Assembly: GCA_027485915.1 (NCBI GenBank)
Contig: JAIXQA010000022.1
Span: 1-64,000 of the forward strand
DNA length: 64,000 nt
Reading direction: 5' to 3'
Source of the DNA: Alphaproteobacteria bacterium
GTDB lineage: Bacteria; Pseudomonadota; Alphaproteobacteria; Caulobacterales; Aquidulcibacteraceae
The notes beneath the pieces are model-generated. The model saw nothing but the letters and a program-made list of their open reading frames with translations, had not been told where the DNA came from and did no database searches. The position numbers were made by a program, and so were the translations under genes. Shown here one piece after another: positions 26,535-38,763 of the stretch. The first letter of the stretch is position 1. Each line of letters begins with the position of its first letter.

Positions 26535-29500
26535 TCAAGCGTATGCTTGCAGTGGCTTAACTTGCATGGTTTCTCCCTCGGCCGCTTCAATGGCCGTGGC
26601 AGCAGCGCGTGCTCCAGCAATGGTGGTGTAATAGGAAATATTGGACACCAATGCAGTGCGCCGGATGGAGTAACTATCGGCGAGCGATTGTGCTCCCTCA
26701 GTAGTGTTGACGACCAATTGGATGTCGCCATTGATCATCGCGTCCACGATATGGGGACGGCCTTCCATCACCTTATTGACACGCTCAACCGGCACACCAG
26801 CGTCGCGCAGGACTTTCGCACAGCCTTCTGTCGCGACCAGTTTGAAGCCTAAGCGCACAAAGTTGCGACCGAGTTCGGCAAGGGCTGGCTTATGGCTATC
26901 TTTCACCGACAAGAAGGCGGTACCGCCTGAAGGCAAGCGCATGCCAGCCCCCAATTGCGACTTTAAGAATGCGTGGCCAAAGTCAGCATCAATGCCCATG
27001 CATTCGCCGGTAGAGCGCATTTCGGGGCCCAAGATGGGGTCCACACCGGCAAAGCGAGCAAAGGGGAAAACCGCTTCTTTGACAGCGACATGGTTGAGTT
27101 TCTTCTGCTTCAATCCAAAGCTAGCAAGGCTTTCACCTGCCTGCAGCTTGGCCGCAATTCGGGCGACTGGAATGCCAACCGCTTTCGCCACAAAGGGGGC
27201 CGTTCGCGAGGCGCGCGGGTTGGCTTCCAACACATAAATCGTGTCGTCCTTAATGGCATATTGGATATTGATCAGGCCTACCACATTGAGGCCCTTAGCC
27301 ATCGCAATCGTTTGGGCTTCGATCTTGGCGATGATCTCAGCAGATAAGGTGTAGGGCGGTAGCGCACAAGCGCTGTCGCCAGAGTGAATACCGGCTTCTT
27401 CGATGTGTTCCATGATGCCTGCGACAAATACGTCCTTGCCGTCAGACAAAGCATCGACATCAACTTCGATCGCATCGCGGAGATATTGGTCGATCAAGAC
27501 TGGGTTATCACCCGACACAATCACCGCCTCGCGCACATAACGCTCTAGGCTTGGCTGATCATAGACGATTTCCATGCCCCGACCGCCCAAAACATAAGAA
27601 GGGCGCAAGACAACGGGATAACCAACCGCCTGTGCACCCAGAATCGCTTCTGCTTCGGTGCGGGCAATTGCATTGCGCGGCTGCAGCATGTTGAGCTCAT
27701 TGAGAAGCGCCTTAAAGCGCTCTCGGTCTTCGGCAACATCAATGGCGTCCACACTGGTGCCCAGGATGGGGACACCGGCTTGCTCGAGCGGATGGGCAAG
27801 CTTCAGCGGGGTTTGACCGCCAAACTGCACGATGACGCCGAGCAGGGTTCCGCTTTGCTTTTCGGTCTCGATGATTTCCAGCACGTCTTCAGCGGTCAAA
27901 GGCTCAAAATACAGCCGGTCAGAGGTGTCATAGTCGGTCGAAACAGTCTCTGGATTGCAATTGACCATGATGCTTTCAATGCCCAGCTCTTCGCAGGCAA
28001 AGGCCGCATGGCAGCAGCAATAGTCAAACTCAATGCCTTGGCCGATGCGGTTTGGACCGCCACCCAGAATGATGATTTTCTTGGCCGAACTGGGTGCTGC
28101 CTCGCATTCGCTTTCATAGGTCGAATACATATAGGGCGTGGGCGAGGCGAATTCGGCGGCACAGGTGTCGATGCGCTTATAGGCAGGGCGCACGCCAGCC
28201 GCACGCCGCGCGGCGCGCACATCAAGCTCGCTCTTGCCAGCAATCTTGGCCAAGCGCTTATCCGAGAAGCCTTGCGCCTTCACATAACGCCAATCGGCGG
28301 GGGCTTGGGGAAGACCACGGGTCTCCAGCTTTTTCTCCGTTGCGATCAAGTCAGCAAATTGGTCGAGGAACCAGGGGTCAATCTTGCTGGCGGCATGAAC
28401 TTCTTCCACGCTCATGCCCATGCGCAGGGCTTGGCCAACCACCAAGATACGCGTCGGGGTTGGGATGGTCAGCGCTTGGTGCAGCGCTTCCTTGTCATTG
28501 CCAATCTCCAAGAATGGATCAAAGCCATCGAGGCCGGTTTCGAGTGACCGCAGGGCCTTTTGGAAGCTTTCCTGGAACGTCCGGCCAATCGCCATGGCTT
28601 CGCCCACCGATTTCATCGAAGTGGTCAAAGTCGTGTCAGCACCCTTGTATTTCTCGAAGGCAAAGCGGGGAATTTTGGTGACGACATAGTCGATCGAGGG
28701 CTCAAACGAGGCTGGGGTCGCGCCGCCTGTGATGTCATTGGCGATTTCATCGAGCGTATAGCCAATCGCAAGCTTGGCCGCGACCTTAGCAATTGGGAAG
28801 CCGGTGGCTTTGGACGCCAAGGCAGACGAACGCGATACGCGCGGGTTCATCTCAATCACCGTCATCCGGCCATCGGCGGGATTGAGAGCAAATTGCACGT
28901 TAGAACCACCGGTCTCGACACCAATCTCACGCAAGACGGCAATCGAGGCATCGCGCATGCGCTGATATTCTTTGTCGGTCAGCGTGAGGGCGGGGGCCAC
29001 CGTAATGGAATCGCCCGTATGGACGCCCATCGGGTCAATGTTCTCGATCGAGCAGATGATGATGCAATTGTCCGCTTTGTCGCGAACCACTTCCATCTCA
29101 TATTCTTTCCAGCCCAAGACGCTTTCTTCAACCAAGACTTCGCCGACTGGGCTTGCTGCAATGCCATTGGCGCAGATGCGCTTAAACTCATCGACATTAT
29201 AGGCAATGCCACCGCCCGTGCCACCAAGAGTGAAGCTCGGGCGAATGATGGCAGGCAGGCCGACGAAGGGCAGTGCGGCCATCGCTTCTTCAACCGTATG
29301 TGCGATTTTGGACTTGGGGCTTTCAAGGCCGATTTTGTCCATAGCATCGCGGAATTTCAGACGGTCTTCGGCTTTTTCAATGACATCGGCCTTCGCGCCA
29401 ATCATCTCCACATTATATTTCGCCAACACCCCGGTTTTTTCCAGCGTCAAAGCGCAATTGAGCGCCGTCTGTCCGCCCATGGTGGGCAAGACCGCGTCAG

Positions 29501-29747
29501 GGCGTTCTTTGGCAATGATGAGTTCGACCACTTCTGGCGTGATCGGTTCGACATAGGTGGCGTCGGCCAGATCGGGGTCTGTCATGATGGTCGCAGGGTT
29601 GGAATTGACCAGAATGACCCGGTAGCCTTCTTCCTTCAGCGCCTTACAAGCTTGCACACCCGAATAGTCAAATTCACACGCCTGACCAATCACAATGGGG
29701 CCTGCCCCAATGATCAGAATGGATTTCAGGTCTGTGCGTTTAGGCAT
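26535..29747 (-). CDS. carB: Carbamoyl-phosphate synthase large subunit
   Basis: A 1070-residue enzyme with two ATP-grasp halves. Each half opens with a glycine-rich motif: [19 protein letters not shown] near residue 11, and [19 protein letters not shown] near residue 560. ATP-site arginines and lysines are conserved ([33 protein letters not shown]). The C-terminal regulatory MGS-like domain reads [11 protein letters not shown]. It makes carbamoyl phosphate for pyrimidines and arginine, needing CarA, which is not encoded here. A terminator-like hairpin lies in its leader. It is probably co-transcribed with greA. Confidence 0.97.
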   Translation of the reverse strand: MPKRTDLKSILIIGAGPIVIGQACEFDYSGVQACKALKEEGYRVILVNSNPATIMTDPDLADATYVEPITPEVVELIIAKERPDAVLPTMGGQTALNCALTLEKTGVLAKYNVEMIGAKADVIEKAEDRLKFRDAMDKIGLESPKSKIAHTVEEAMAALPFVGLPAIIRPSFTLGGTGGGIAYNVDEFKRICANGIAASPVGEVLVEESVLGWKEYEMEVVRDKADNCIIICSIENIDPMGVHTGDSITVAPALTLTDKEYQRMRDASIAVLREIGVETGGSNVQFALNPADGRMTVIEMNPRVSRSSALASKATGFPIAKVAAKLAIGYTLDEIANDITGGATPASFEPSIDYVVTKIPRFAFEKYKGADTTLTTSMKSVGEAMAIGRTFQESFQKALRSLETGLDGFDPFLEIGNDKEALHQALTIPTPTRILVVGQALRMGMSVEEVHAASKIDPWFLDQFADLIATEKKLETRGLPQAPADWRYVKAQGFSDKRLAKIAGKSELDVRAARRAAGVRPAYKRIDTCAAEFASPTPYMYSTYESECEAAPSSAKKIIILGGGPNRIGQGIEFDYCCCHAAFACEELGIESIMVNCNPETVSTDYDTSDRLYFEPLTAEDVLEIIETEKQSGTLLGVIVQFGGQTPLKLAHPLEQAGVPILGTSVDAIDVAEDRERFKALLNELNMLQPRNAIARTEAEAILGAQAVGYPVVLRPSYVLGGRGMEIVYDQPSLERYVREAVIVSGDNPVLIDQYLRDAIEVDVDALSDGKDVFVAGIMEHIEEAGIHSGDSACALPPYTLSAEIIAKIEAQTIAMAKGLNVVGLINIQYAIKDDTIYVLEANPRASRTAPFVAKAVGIPVARIAAKLQAGESLASFGLKQKKLNHVAVKEAVFPFARFAGVDPILGPEMRSTGECMGIDADFGHAFLKSQLGAGMRLPSGGTAFLSVKDSHKPALAELGRNFVRLGFKLVATEGCAKVLRDAGVPVERVNKVMEGRPHIVDAMINGDIQLVVNTTEGAQSLADSYSIRRTALVSNISYYTTIAGARAAATAIEAAEGETMQVKPLQAYA

Positions 29748-29793
29748 AAGGGCGTCCGTTCGAGGCTCTAGTTTGTTTCAGGGTGCCAGTCGC

Positions 29794-29830
29794 AAAAAGC
29801 CCTCCCGAGCGGATAGCACGCTGGGAGGGC
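29794..29830 (-). promoter_or_regulatory. carB: Attenuator-like terminator in the carB leader
   Basis: On the minus strand the arms GCCCTCCC and GGGAGGGC pair with a 16-base loop, followed immediately by TTTTT. It ends 47 bases before the carB ATG. No minus-strand gene lies upstream in the 180-bp divergent gap, so it would terminate carB's own leader transcript. This is the geometry of an attenuator, but no anti-terminator or leader peptide was identified. Confidence 0.5.
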
Positions 29831-29927
29831 CTTGGAAGGCGGTAGCTGTTAACGCCTATGGGAGAGTCTAGCAAGTGGTTTACACCTTGATTAGGCTGTT
29901 GGCTCTCGTTTGGATTGGGGATTCTTC

Positions 29928-32306
29928 ATGCGCAGACGTTCTTTGCTGGTCGCCGCTGCTACGACAGGCGCGCTAAGTGTTCTGCCCAAACCTTCGGCCG
30001 CAGCCAAAAGCGCCCCCCGATCCTTCCCCGTGCTTGAAAGTCTCGCCATGCCGGTGTGTGTGGCAGAGAACCGGCAATATAGCTTTACCGACAAGGCTTC
30101 GGGCTATTTTTATGGGCGGACCCATCAGGAAAAGGCCGATGATTGGTTCTATGGTTGGAACGTGGCCACCAAGCGGATTTTTCAGGACTATCGCCTCATT
30201 CATAATGGCAAGCCTCTCCAGCGCGCCGACGCGAAGGTGGTGGTCAGCCCGCATGCGATCACGCGTGATTATGGGCAGGTCCAAGAAACGCTTCGGCTGT
30301 TTGATGGTCTGACGGCGCTACATGTAGACATTGAGACGGCGCTTCCCGGCACGTTGGTGTTTGACTTTGAGGGCGATATTCAAGGCTCGGGTGCAGCGGA
30401 TAAAGACGGGATTTGGTTTCAGCCCAAAGAGGCACCCACGTCTTGGATGCTCGTCGCACCCGTTGAGCCATCTAGTCACGCTTTTGCCGTCAATGAGATT
30501 TTGGCCATCCAAACGCCTTCGGCGGGCTTTTTCATCCTACTCGGCCCATCCAAGGCCGAGGTGCGTCGTTCACTAAGCCAGCTGCGCCGAACCCATCAAA
30601 GCCTGACCATTGCCCGTATGGCGCGGATGGAGGCTTTGGTCTCAGGCTCAAGGGCCCTCGACGCAGGCGACCCAGACCGCACCAAAGCGCTACTCTGGAT
30701 GCGCCTGACGGCTGATCAATTGGTGATGAAGCAGATGGGCACCGGCATTTACGCCGGCCTGCCGTGGTTCAATGATTATTGGGGCCGCGACACCTTTATC
30801 TCCATCACCGGAACCTTGTTTGTCACCGGCCAATATGAGGTGGCCGCCGACGTGTTCCGCAGTTTTGCGGCCTTACAAGATAGGGACCCCAAGTCCAAAA
30901 CCTATGGCCGCATTCCCAATCGAGCCCGACCCGATGGCGTGCAATACAATACCGCCGACGGCACCCCGAGGTTTATCATTACTTTGGCTGACCTGGTTAA
31001 GCGGACAGGAAATTTTGCCTTAGGCAGAGAAATGTTGCCCACCGTCATGCGGGCCATTGAAGGCATGTTGGACCATGACTTAGACGAAAGCGGCCTAGTC
31101 ACCCATGGCGATGCCGACACCTGGATGGACGCCAAGGAAAAGGGCGTACGGGCTTTTTCGCCCCGCGGCAATCGGGCGATTGATATTCAAGCGTTGTGGC
31201 TGGAAGCGATTGAAGTAGCACTCAATTCCACCGGTCTTGCGACAACCGATCCAGTTTTGATGACCCGGGCGCTGGACGCCATGGGGTCTATTAGCAAAGG
31301 CCTTGGAGACAAGTTTGTCGACAAGGCGACAGGTAAGCTTGTCGACCACCTAAAGCCTGACGGTAGCCCCGATTTGGCGCTTAGGCCGAATGCCATCTTT
31401 GCTTTAGAGGCAATTTCAAAGGCCACTTTTCGGGACGGGTTTGATCTTGCTTCACATATAAAGCAGAAATTGCTCTGGGCACGCGACCTTTGGAAGGGGC
31501 TCGTCTATCCCTGGGGCGTGGCGACTTTGAGCCAGGATGATCCGGAATTTCATCCCTATCATGAGCATTGGCATTATTACCACAAGGATGCCGCCTATCA
31601 TAATGGCACGGTCTGGCCATGGCTGAATGGCCTCGCAATGACTACTATGTTGCGTTATGGAGTCCAAAAAGAGCCGTGGCAGTTGTTTGAAAACATGAAC
31701 CGGCAAGCCCTGCGCGAAGGCGCCGTTGGCAGCCTAGCCGAATGCGCCGACGCACTCCCTCTGCCCGGTGCCACTTGGGCGCGCCGCACGGGCACTTTCC
31801 TGCAGGCTTGGTCCAATGCCGAGCACTTGCGGGTTTGGCACGACGAAATATTAGGGGTTAGCATTCGAGACGGCGGGACGAAGATTTCGATCGCGCCGCA
31901 ATTGCCCAAAAGTGTCTTGAATGTTTCCATGAATACGCCTCTAAAAAAGGGCGCTCTCAAAGGCCATTGGCATCGGGGTAATTCAGAAACTTGGACGTTT
32001 GAATTGGAAGGAACCGACGCGGAGGTCGCCTTCTCGAATGATGCAATGATCCCAAAGGGGGTTTTTTGGTCACTCAAGGCAGGCCAGAAAATCGAAATTA
32101 TAGAGGCGAATGGCCAGCTAAAACTGACCGCTTTTGACCGCAATGGTAAGGTCTTAGGCACTAAGGTGAGTGACCCTTATCAAGGCCCATATGACTTCAC
32201 CGCCATGTATGATGAAGTCTTCGCCGACCTAGGCTTCTGCGAACCGAAACTGGCCGCCAATCTGAAAAGCCTCTCAGTCTATCACGACCCACCACTAACC
32301 TATTAG
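29928..32306 (+). CDS. Amylo-alpha-1,6-glucosidase/glycogen-debranching-like enzyme, Tat-exported
   Basis: A 792-residue protein beginning with a twin-arginine signal (MRRRSLLVAAATTGALSV) and a likely cleavage near PSAAA. The N-terminal region resembles GDE_N. The C-terminal (alpha/alpha)6 barrel carries AGLPWFNDYWGRDTFISITG, PNRARPDGVQYNTADGTPRF and YHNGTVWPWLNGL, typical of the GDE_C/GH133 group that removes alpha-1,6 glucose branches. A periplasmic place for this enzyme is unusual, since glycogen is cytoplasmic; imported or secreted alpha-glucans are more likely substrates. ATG at 29928 follows TTGGGGA; the earlier TTG at 29910 would spoil the signal. Confidence 0.85.
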   Translation: MRRRSLLVAAATTGALSVLPKPSAAAKSAPRSFPVLESLAMPVCVAENRQYSFTDKASGYFYGRTHQEKADDWFYGWNVATKRIFQDYRLIHNGKPLQRADAKVVVSPHAITRDYGQVQETLRLFDGLTALHVDIETALPGTLVFDFEGDIQGSGAADKDGIWFQPKEAPTSWMLVAPVEPSSHAFAVNEILAIQTPSAGFFILLGPSKAEVRRSLSQLRRTHQSLTIARMARMEALVSGSRALDAGDPDRTKALLWMRLTADQLVMKQMGTGIYAGLPWFNDYWGRDTFISITGTLFVTGQYEVAADVFRSFAALQDRDPKSKTYGRIPNRARPDGVQYNTADGTPRFIITLADLVKRTGNFALGREMLPTVMRAIEGMLDHDLDESGLVTHGDADTWMDAKEKGVRAFSPRGNRAIDIQALWLEAIEVALNSTGLATTDPVLMTRALDAMGSISKGLGDKFVDKATGKLVDHLKPDGSPDLALRPNAIFALEAISKATFRDGFDLASHIKQKLLWARDLWKGLVYPWGVATLSQDDPEFHPYHEHWHYYHKDAAYHNGTVWPWLNGLAMTTMLRYGVQKEPWQLFENMNRQALREGAVGSLAECADALPLPGATWARRTGTFLQAWSNAEHLRVWHDEILGVSIRDGGTKISIAPQLPKSVLNVSMNTPLKKGALKGHWHRGNSETWTFELEGTDAEVAFSNDAMIPKGVFWSLKAGQKIEIIEANGQLKLTAFDRNGKVLGTKVSDPYQGPYDFTAMYDEVFADLGFCEPKLAANLKSLSVYHDPPLTY

Positions 32307-32313
32307 GGCGCGT

Positions 32314-34104
<1,791 letters not shown>

Positions 34105-34224
34105 GCCTTTATCCCTCGTCTAGCTAAAGACTAAACATGGGAGCTTTATTTTCGGTTAGCTTTATGACCAAATTTGCGCTTTATTTTGATAAAATCTGAC
34201 AAAATTCTACGTTTCTTTTGACTT

Positions 34225-35010
34225 TTAGTTGTCTTGTTCATTTGGCTTACTTGGTCGCGGCACATGCAAGCCAATTACCCGCCCAGCGGCCATTCGGCCC
34301 AAATCCAGCCTCTCTCCAAACTTCTCACAAGGATCTTTCGGAGGCAAAGCGCGTTTTGGCGTGCCAGGCTCTACCAGAAACTCTGCAAAATCTTCGGCAA
34401 AGTTCGACGTAAATCGGTGGGCATCACCCACTTCGGAAAGCGAGCCTTGATCCATCACAACTCCCGCACCGCGTGACCAGGCCATAGCGGCGGCTTGACG
34501 CCCATCGGAAGTATCAAGTCGTGCCTCAATGCTAAGACCACCCCGGCCCACCGGCAAACGTACCGAGCCACCGGGTAGAAGCCGGCTGACAGCTGCAGAA
34601 GCTGCCGATGCAGCCGCGTTGGTTTCTTGAAGGCGCGTAATGACTGCCTGCACGCGGGCAGCAGAAGGGTCCTCAGAGGTAACTAGGTCAAATCGGCGCG
34701 AAAGTCGGAAGCAAAGTTGGCGATCAAGCTCCCCCAACACCAAAGCGCGAGATTCTGGCGTGATGGTGTCTGGGATATCGCCACCTTCCTGTAACTTGGC
34801 TGGCAAGAGGACAAGCTTCTGCACCCCGCGCAAGGCATCTGGATCCCGCTGACGCTCAATTTGCGCGCGTACCGTGCCAGACACTTTCTCCATCCCGGCT
34901 TGATTGGCCAAAAAGCCTGTTTGGGTCGGCGGTTTGGTCGCGCAAGCGGTCAAAGTCAGAAGTGCCAGAAAGAGGGTAAGGGGCGCGCCAGCGCGCGGGA
35001 AAGGGGTCAT
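34225..35010 (-). CDS. DUF3313-like outer-membrane lipoprotein
   Basis: A 261-residue lipoprotein with signal peptide and lipobox LLTLTACATK. The mature part contains a glycine-serine-rich centre (SAASAAVSRLLPGGSVRLPVG) and the strand pattern KLVLLPAKLQEGGDIPDTIT then IEARLDTSDGRQAAAMAW, resembling DUF3313 lipoproteins of unknown function. The C-terminus runs to GLHVPRPSKPNEQDN. The ATG at 35010 gives a normal signal peptide; the open frame beyond has no support. It is alone in its unit. Confidence 0.72.
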   Translation of the reverse strand: MTPFPRAGAPLTLFLALLTLTACATKPPTQTGFLANQAGMEKVSGTVRAQIERQRDPDALRGVQKLVLLPAKLQEGGDIPDTITPESRALVLGELDRQLCFRLSRRFDLVTSEDPSAARVQAVITRLQETNAAASAASAAVSRLLPGGSVRLPVGRGGLSIEARLDTSDGRQAAAMAWSRGAGVVMDQGSLSEVGDAHRFTSNFAEDFAEFLVEPGTPKRALPPKDPCEKFGERLDLGRMAAGRVIGLHVPRPSKPNEQDN

Positions 35011-35149
35011 ATTACGGGCCAAATCGGAATCAGAGGAGCGGGGACAAGCACCCCTTGTACGACCCATAGCATGATTGGTTCATATGGCTTCGCAATCACC
35101 GCTTGTTTTTTTGCCGTCTCACGCCTTGTTGATACGTGCGCCCATCGCT

Positions 35150-35587
35150 TTAGCCCCGTGCCTGCTCCCGCACCGCCAGAAATAAGAAGATGAGCCCCAA
35201 CACCACCGTCAGCGGGCTTGCATAATGTTCTGGCGGGTGATGTCCTGAGGCAGCCCCTTTCAAGAACCAACCATCAATGGCCGCCAAGGCCCGCGCTAAG
35301 ATCACGGCCATCAGCGCCACGGGGACCAAGGTGCGGTAGCGCAGCCCAACAATAAATAAGAGGAGCGCGAATGGGATTTGGATCGCCCCAAACCAAGCAA
35401 ATACCGCGATGATGGTGGCCCCTCGAACCGAAAGATCGATACCCGCAATCACCCCAGCCCCACCATCGGGCAGGAAATAATGGATGCAGCCGGGAATAAA
35501 CTCCGTCACGGCCACAAACATCAAAAACCAAGCGGAGACTTTCGCGCCGCGATAGCCATCATTCGTACTGGGTGGGAAAAGCGCCAT
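35150..35587 (-). CDS. Small integral membrane protein, DoxX-like topology
   Basis: A 145-residue protein with four hydrophobic segments near residues 17-36, 53-74, 76-100 and 120-142, and short polar loops (SGHHPPEHY between the last two). Topology and size resemble DoxX-like proteins, but no family motif is certain. AGGAGG lies seven bases before the ATG, so the start is reliable. Function unknown. Confidence 0.65.
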   Translation of the reverse strand: MALFPPSTNDGYRGAKVSAWFLMFVAVTEFIPGCIHYFLPDGGAGVIAGIDLSVRGATIIAVFAWFGAIQIPFALLLFIVGLRYRTLVPVALMAVILARALAAIDGWFLKGAASGHHPPEHYASPLTVVLGLIFLFLAVREQARG

Positions 35588-35783
35588 TTTGGCCTCCTTG
35601 GGCGATTACAGCTTAGGGAGCGCTCTCAAGGTGTCAACGCGGGTGGTTGTTTGGTTTTAATGGCAGGGAGAGCTGCAAGCTTCAATTGTAGCGCAGAAGG
35701 TAGCACCAAAGGTGAAGCATAGAGAATACCAATCTTTAATGTAACTTCGATATTCTATTTGAATATGAGTACTGGGGATTGTA

Positions 35784-36179
35784 ATGATTAAGCCCGTAGA
35801 ATTAACGTCCAAAAACTTAATTGGTGCCATTGTCGTTGGAGGTCTTCTTTCGATCCATATTGTAAGCTTTTTTGGTGCGGCGGCCGTAATTCCCATATTT
35901 TTCTACATTTGGATTGCAGTTGCATCGAACTTTCTCCCGGTCGTTGTTTTTGGTCTTACGGTGATGCAGCGAGAGCAAGCTCGCAACTTAGCGAAGTACT
36001 TAACCGTTTACTGGGTCTATTGGACAATTATGTGGGTTGGTTGTGCACATGGCCTATCCCGCTGGGGCGACCTTGATGCGCTTAACACTCAGAACCAACC
36101 CTATACTCAGGTCTTGTTTCAGCCGTGGATTTATTTGAAAGATCAAGTCTTTCCAAAAGCAGAGACCCAAGCACAATAA
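35784..36179 (+). CDS. Hypothetical membrane protein, 131 aa
   Basis: Not recognised. Three hydrophobic segments (near residues 12-33, 35-61 and 74-95: GAIVVGGLLSIHIVSFFGAA, IFFYIWIAVASNFLPVVVFG, YWVYWTIMWVG) precede a soluble tail. The region is more AT-rich than its neighbours. GGGG lies six bases upstream of the ATG. It stands alone. Confidence 0.6.
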   Translation: MIKPVELTSKNLIGAIVVGGLLSIHIVSFFGAAAVIPIFFYIWIAVASNFLPVVVFGLTVMQREQARNLAKYLTVYWVYWTIMWVGCAHGLSRWGDLDALNTQNQPYTQVLFQPWIYLKDQVFPKAETQAQ

Positions 36180-36306
36180 CCTGTAAAGATGAGCCACCCG
36201 TTCATACCCAATGCGCCTAGCTCGAGTATGTGCGGAACAGCCCACCGCTCTGGGCGTTGATGAAGCGAGCAAGATAGCTCCTCCATCAACGCAAGGAATT
36301 TCTCGC

Positions 36307-36606
36307 ATGGACCATAGTAAGCATATCCGCCTCATCGAATCCGAACTCAACGCCGCAACACTGGATGATGCAACCGTGTATGGCGCGAACGAAGCCAAGA
36401 TTGGCAAAGTCTCCCATGTTCATGGCATGGGCATGACAGGCGATGTCATCGTCGATGTAGGTGGCTTCTTGGGTCTGGGCACGAAGCCCGTATCCTTGAA
36501 GATCAACCAGTTGGATTTCATGCGGGATGAACATGGCCATGTCCACGCAACAACCACATGGACCAAGGCCCAAGTCGAAGCTTTGCCTCAGCACAGGCAC
36601 AGCTAA
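36307..36606 (+). CDS. PRC-barrel domain protein
   Basis: A 99-residue protein. The segment DATVYGANEAKIGKVSHVHG followed by DVIVDVGGFLGLGTKPVSL is the PRC-barrel core, a small beta barrel found in RNA-processing and photosynthetic reaction-centre proteins and in many short alphaproteobacterial proteins of unknown role. It ends with a His-rich tail (ALPQHRHS). AAGGA precedes the ATG. A strong terminator follows. Confidence 0.82.
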   Translation: MDHSKHIRLIESELNAATLDDATVYGANEAKIGKVSHVHGMGMTGDVIVDVGGFLGLGTKPVSLKINQLDFMRDEHGHVHATTTWTKAQVEALPQHRHS

Positions 36607-36623
36607 GCGCCTATTTTTCCCGA

Positions 36624-36660
36624 AAAGGGGTGCAAGTCTTGCGGGCTTGCACCCCTTTCA
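36624..36660 (+). terminator. Rho-independent terminator after the PRC-barrel gene
   Basis: A 13-bp stem (AAAGGGGTGCAAG with CTTGCACCCCTTT) with a nine-base loop, 18 bases after the stop. The T-run is short, but the stem's own TTT helps. Confidence 0.75.
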
Positions 36661-36796
36661 CTGCCGCCCATGTACCGGATTGCCCATTCTTTGAACGCCT
36701 GCGCCCCCGGCTATGCCATGGCATAGGCTGCATCTAAGTATGGCTTCACCTCGGTGCACCTAGGTCTGAATACATGCGACAGCGCGGCGCACCCTC

Positions 36797-36834
36797 CAAT
36801 TTTCAATAACCGACGTGCCGGGTCATTGAAAAGG
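36797..36834 (-). terminator. Hairpin after the Tad-like gene
   Basis: Arms TTTTCAAT and ATTGAAAA surround an inner GACCCG/CGGTT stem. It lies just after the stop of the leftward Tad-like gene and is followed on the minus strand by an A/T-rich arm rather than a clean T-run, so terminator function is tentative. Confidence 0.45.
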
Positions 36835-36843
36835 CGCGGCGTT

Positions 36844-38115
36844 TTAGTTGCGCAGACGCGGCGAATTGGTGCCAGGCCCCATGCCTCGGGGTACAGGCAC
36901 TCCGGAACCAACATAGCTTGAATTGATGAAGAGGACTGGCGATTTCGACAATGTAATGGCGCGCGCGACAATTACGCTCCAAGCCGATTCTTGGGCCACA
37001 TCGCCGGTCGAGCTGATAATGAGTTCCGCGCGCGGGATATAGATTGTGCCCAATAATTCGCGCACATTATTCGATGAGATCGTGAAGGACTGATAATTAT
37101 TGATGTGGGTGACGATCAAAAAGCCTGCGAAGCGACCTGTTGTACGCGCTGAGAGCTCTACCCGCGCATTACCGCCAAAATCAAACCTATTGTCGCTATT
37201 GAAAAACAAGACGACATCGCGGCCCTCAAGCGCGGAATCTTGGCTGAGGATGATATTGTCATAAAAATAATGCTCACCGGGCCCCAGCCTTAAGACGCCA
37301 TTGCCTTCAACGACGAACTTTTCACAATGGGTCCCTGCGGGCAAGTTCAGGATTTCGCCTGCCGCCACCGTCGTTATAGACGGTACGCAGGTCGGCCTTA
37401 CTTTGGGGTTCATGTTTAAGCGCACAAAGGGATCGGCTATCGGCAAAGCGCCAACATTGGGCTCAGGGCTGATGGTGCCTGTGGCAGACTTTACTGCTGC
37501 AACTTGAGCGGCTTCGATGGTCGATGCGTTTCTGGCGATGATCGTGTCATTGGATTGGACCATACAGCCCGGTGCCTTGATGATGGCTTGATCTTGCAGC
37601 GTGAAACCCGAAACCTGACTGATGCCGCGTTTGGCCAACAGCCTAGCCCGTCCTTTGGAGGGTTGGTAATTGGTTTGCAGCACACAAAGCGGCATCGAGC
37701 CCAAAAGCTCGGCCGTGGCCTTAGCTTCAATCCGGGTCCCTTTTTTGCCGAGGATGTTCAGGCCTGAGGTGCGGGTTCCCGAACCCGTCACCGTCACGCT
37801 ACCTGTCATCCGGTCCGCCTTGGCGGTGAAAGAGACAGGTGTGAGATTCGTGGTTTGCGAATAGACGTTTTGCGCAAAAACTTTCGCGGTGGCCTCAATT
37901 CCGCCAAGCGACCGGGTCGGGATCTGCATCTCATTGGAACCAGCAAGCGCTGCCGCATCCACCGCTGCTTGCAGACGCGCACGCTCGGCACTGATCCCAG
38001 TCATCTCTACAGCAATCGAGATGCCAGCCAAGATGGGGACCATCGCAAGGCCAGTGATGACGGCGACATTACCTCTTTGTTTCTGTAAAAAGGAAACGGC
38101 CCAATTCTGTTTCAT
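36844..38115 (-). CDS. TadE/TadG-type pilus assembly-like protein
   Basis: A 423-residue protein. The N-terminus has the Tad-N pattern: FLQKQRGNVAVITGLAMVPI is a membrane anchor, followed by ERARLQAAVDAAALAG, the typical helix. The rest is an extracellular/periplasmic beta-rich region with a C-terminal stretch containing Cys residues (TNYQP, PGCMVQ, THCEKF). Proteins like this are exported along with Flp/Tad pili or stand alone; no other tad genes are nearby, so it may be an orphan. Adhesion is possible but not shown. Confidence 0.75.
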   Translation of the reverse strand: MKQNWAVSFLQKQRGNVAVITGLAMVPILAGISIAVEMTGISAERARLQAAVDAAALAGSNEMQIPTRSLGGIEATAKVFAQNVYSQTTNLTPVSFTAKADRMTGSVTVTGSGTRTSGLNILGKKGTRIEAKATAELLGSMPLCVLQTNYQPSKGRARLLAKRGISQVSGFTLQDQAIIKAPGCMVQSNDTIIARNASTIEAAQVAAVKSATGTISPEPNVGALPIADPFVRLNMNPKVRPTCVPSITTVAAGEILNLPAGTHCEKFVVEGNGVLRLGPGEHYFYDNIILSQDSALEGRDVVLFFNSDNRFDFGGNARVELSARTTGRFAGFLIVTHINNYQSFTISSNNVRELLGTIYIPRAELIISSTGDVAQESAWSVIVARAITLSKSPVLFINSSYVGSGVPVPRGMGPGTNSPRLRN

Positions 38116-38219
38116 ACAAAATAGAATATAGGATAAATGTTTATAGGTGATTTCCTTAATCGGAAGTCTTCTAATAATTATACAATATTTGAGAACGGTG
38201 CCTCAATTTACCCTGACCA

Positions 38220-38597
38220 TCAGGCTTTTCGGCCATATTCCTTGGCTAGGGCCTCTGCGACACGGCCAATCAGGTCTAAGGGCAGGGGCTCGCGGTGCGG
38301 AAAACTCAAATTGCCCTTTGCCCCCCGAAAGGCTGCAAGTTCTTCGATCAATTCAGGAGGTTCTTTGAGGGGCGGATAGATCCCGATATGCGTCTTAAAA
38401 GCCGCGAAATAAAGGAACACGCTGCCCAATCGAAAGGCGGGCATACGATAACTCACACAGCGTTCCGCACCCGGCACCCGCTGCTCGACCCTTTCCTGAA
38501 TGGCCTCTAATCGAGTTCTCACGTCAGGCGAAGCCGCGTTGAAGAAGGCCTCGTGATCTGTGAAGGGTGTGGGACTGAGCTTTGTGTTTGGATCCAT
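38220..38597 (-). CDS. DUF1801 (frataxin-like/YdhG) family protein
   Basis: A 125-residue single domain protein. RVPGAERCVSYRMPAFRLG near residues 40-58 and the strand LYFAAFKTHIGIYPPL are DUF1801 signatures; the C-terminus ends in a helix (LIGRVAEALAKEYGRKA). DUF1801 proteins have a frataxin-like fold; a few are described as iron chaperones. The ATG at 38597 (MDPNTK) is preferred to the extension to 38645. It is alone. Confidence 0.82.
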   Translation of the reverse strand: MDPNTKLSPTPFTDHEAFFNAASPDVRTRLEAIQERVEQRVPGAERCVSYRMPAFRLGSVFLYFAAFKTHIGIYPPLKEPPELIEELAAFRGAKGNLSFPHREPLPLDLIGRVAEALAKEYGRKA

Positions 38598-38763
38598 GAT
38601 CGGTTGGTAACATGTCTCACTCACATAGACAGCCCTTACCGCCAACTATGCGTTGGCAACGGCCCAACTCAAACGATCTTGGGAATTACTTGACGTCGGT
38701 TGGTTTCAAGGTTGGAATGGCCCCCTAAAATCACGAAGCACCTCATTTTGGAGTTGATTTGTC

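Noticed and set aside
28560-29771. 403-codon frame antisense to carB
   Set aside because: It is the mirror of a highly conserved coding sequence in a GC-rich genome and has no ribosome site or domain.
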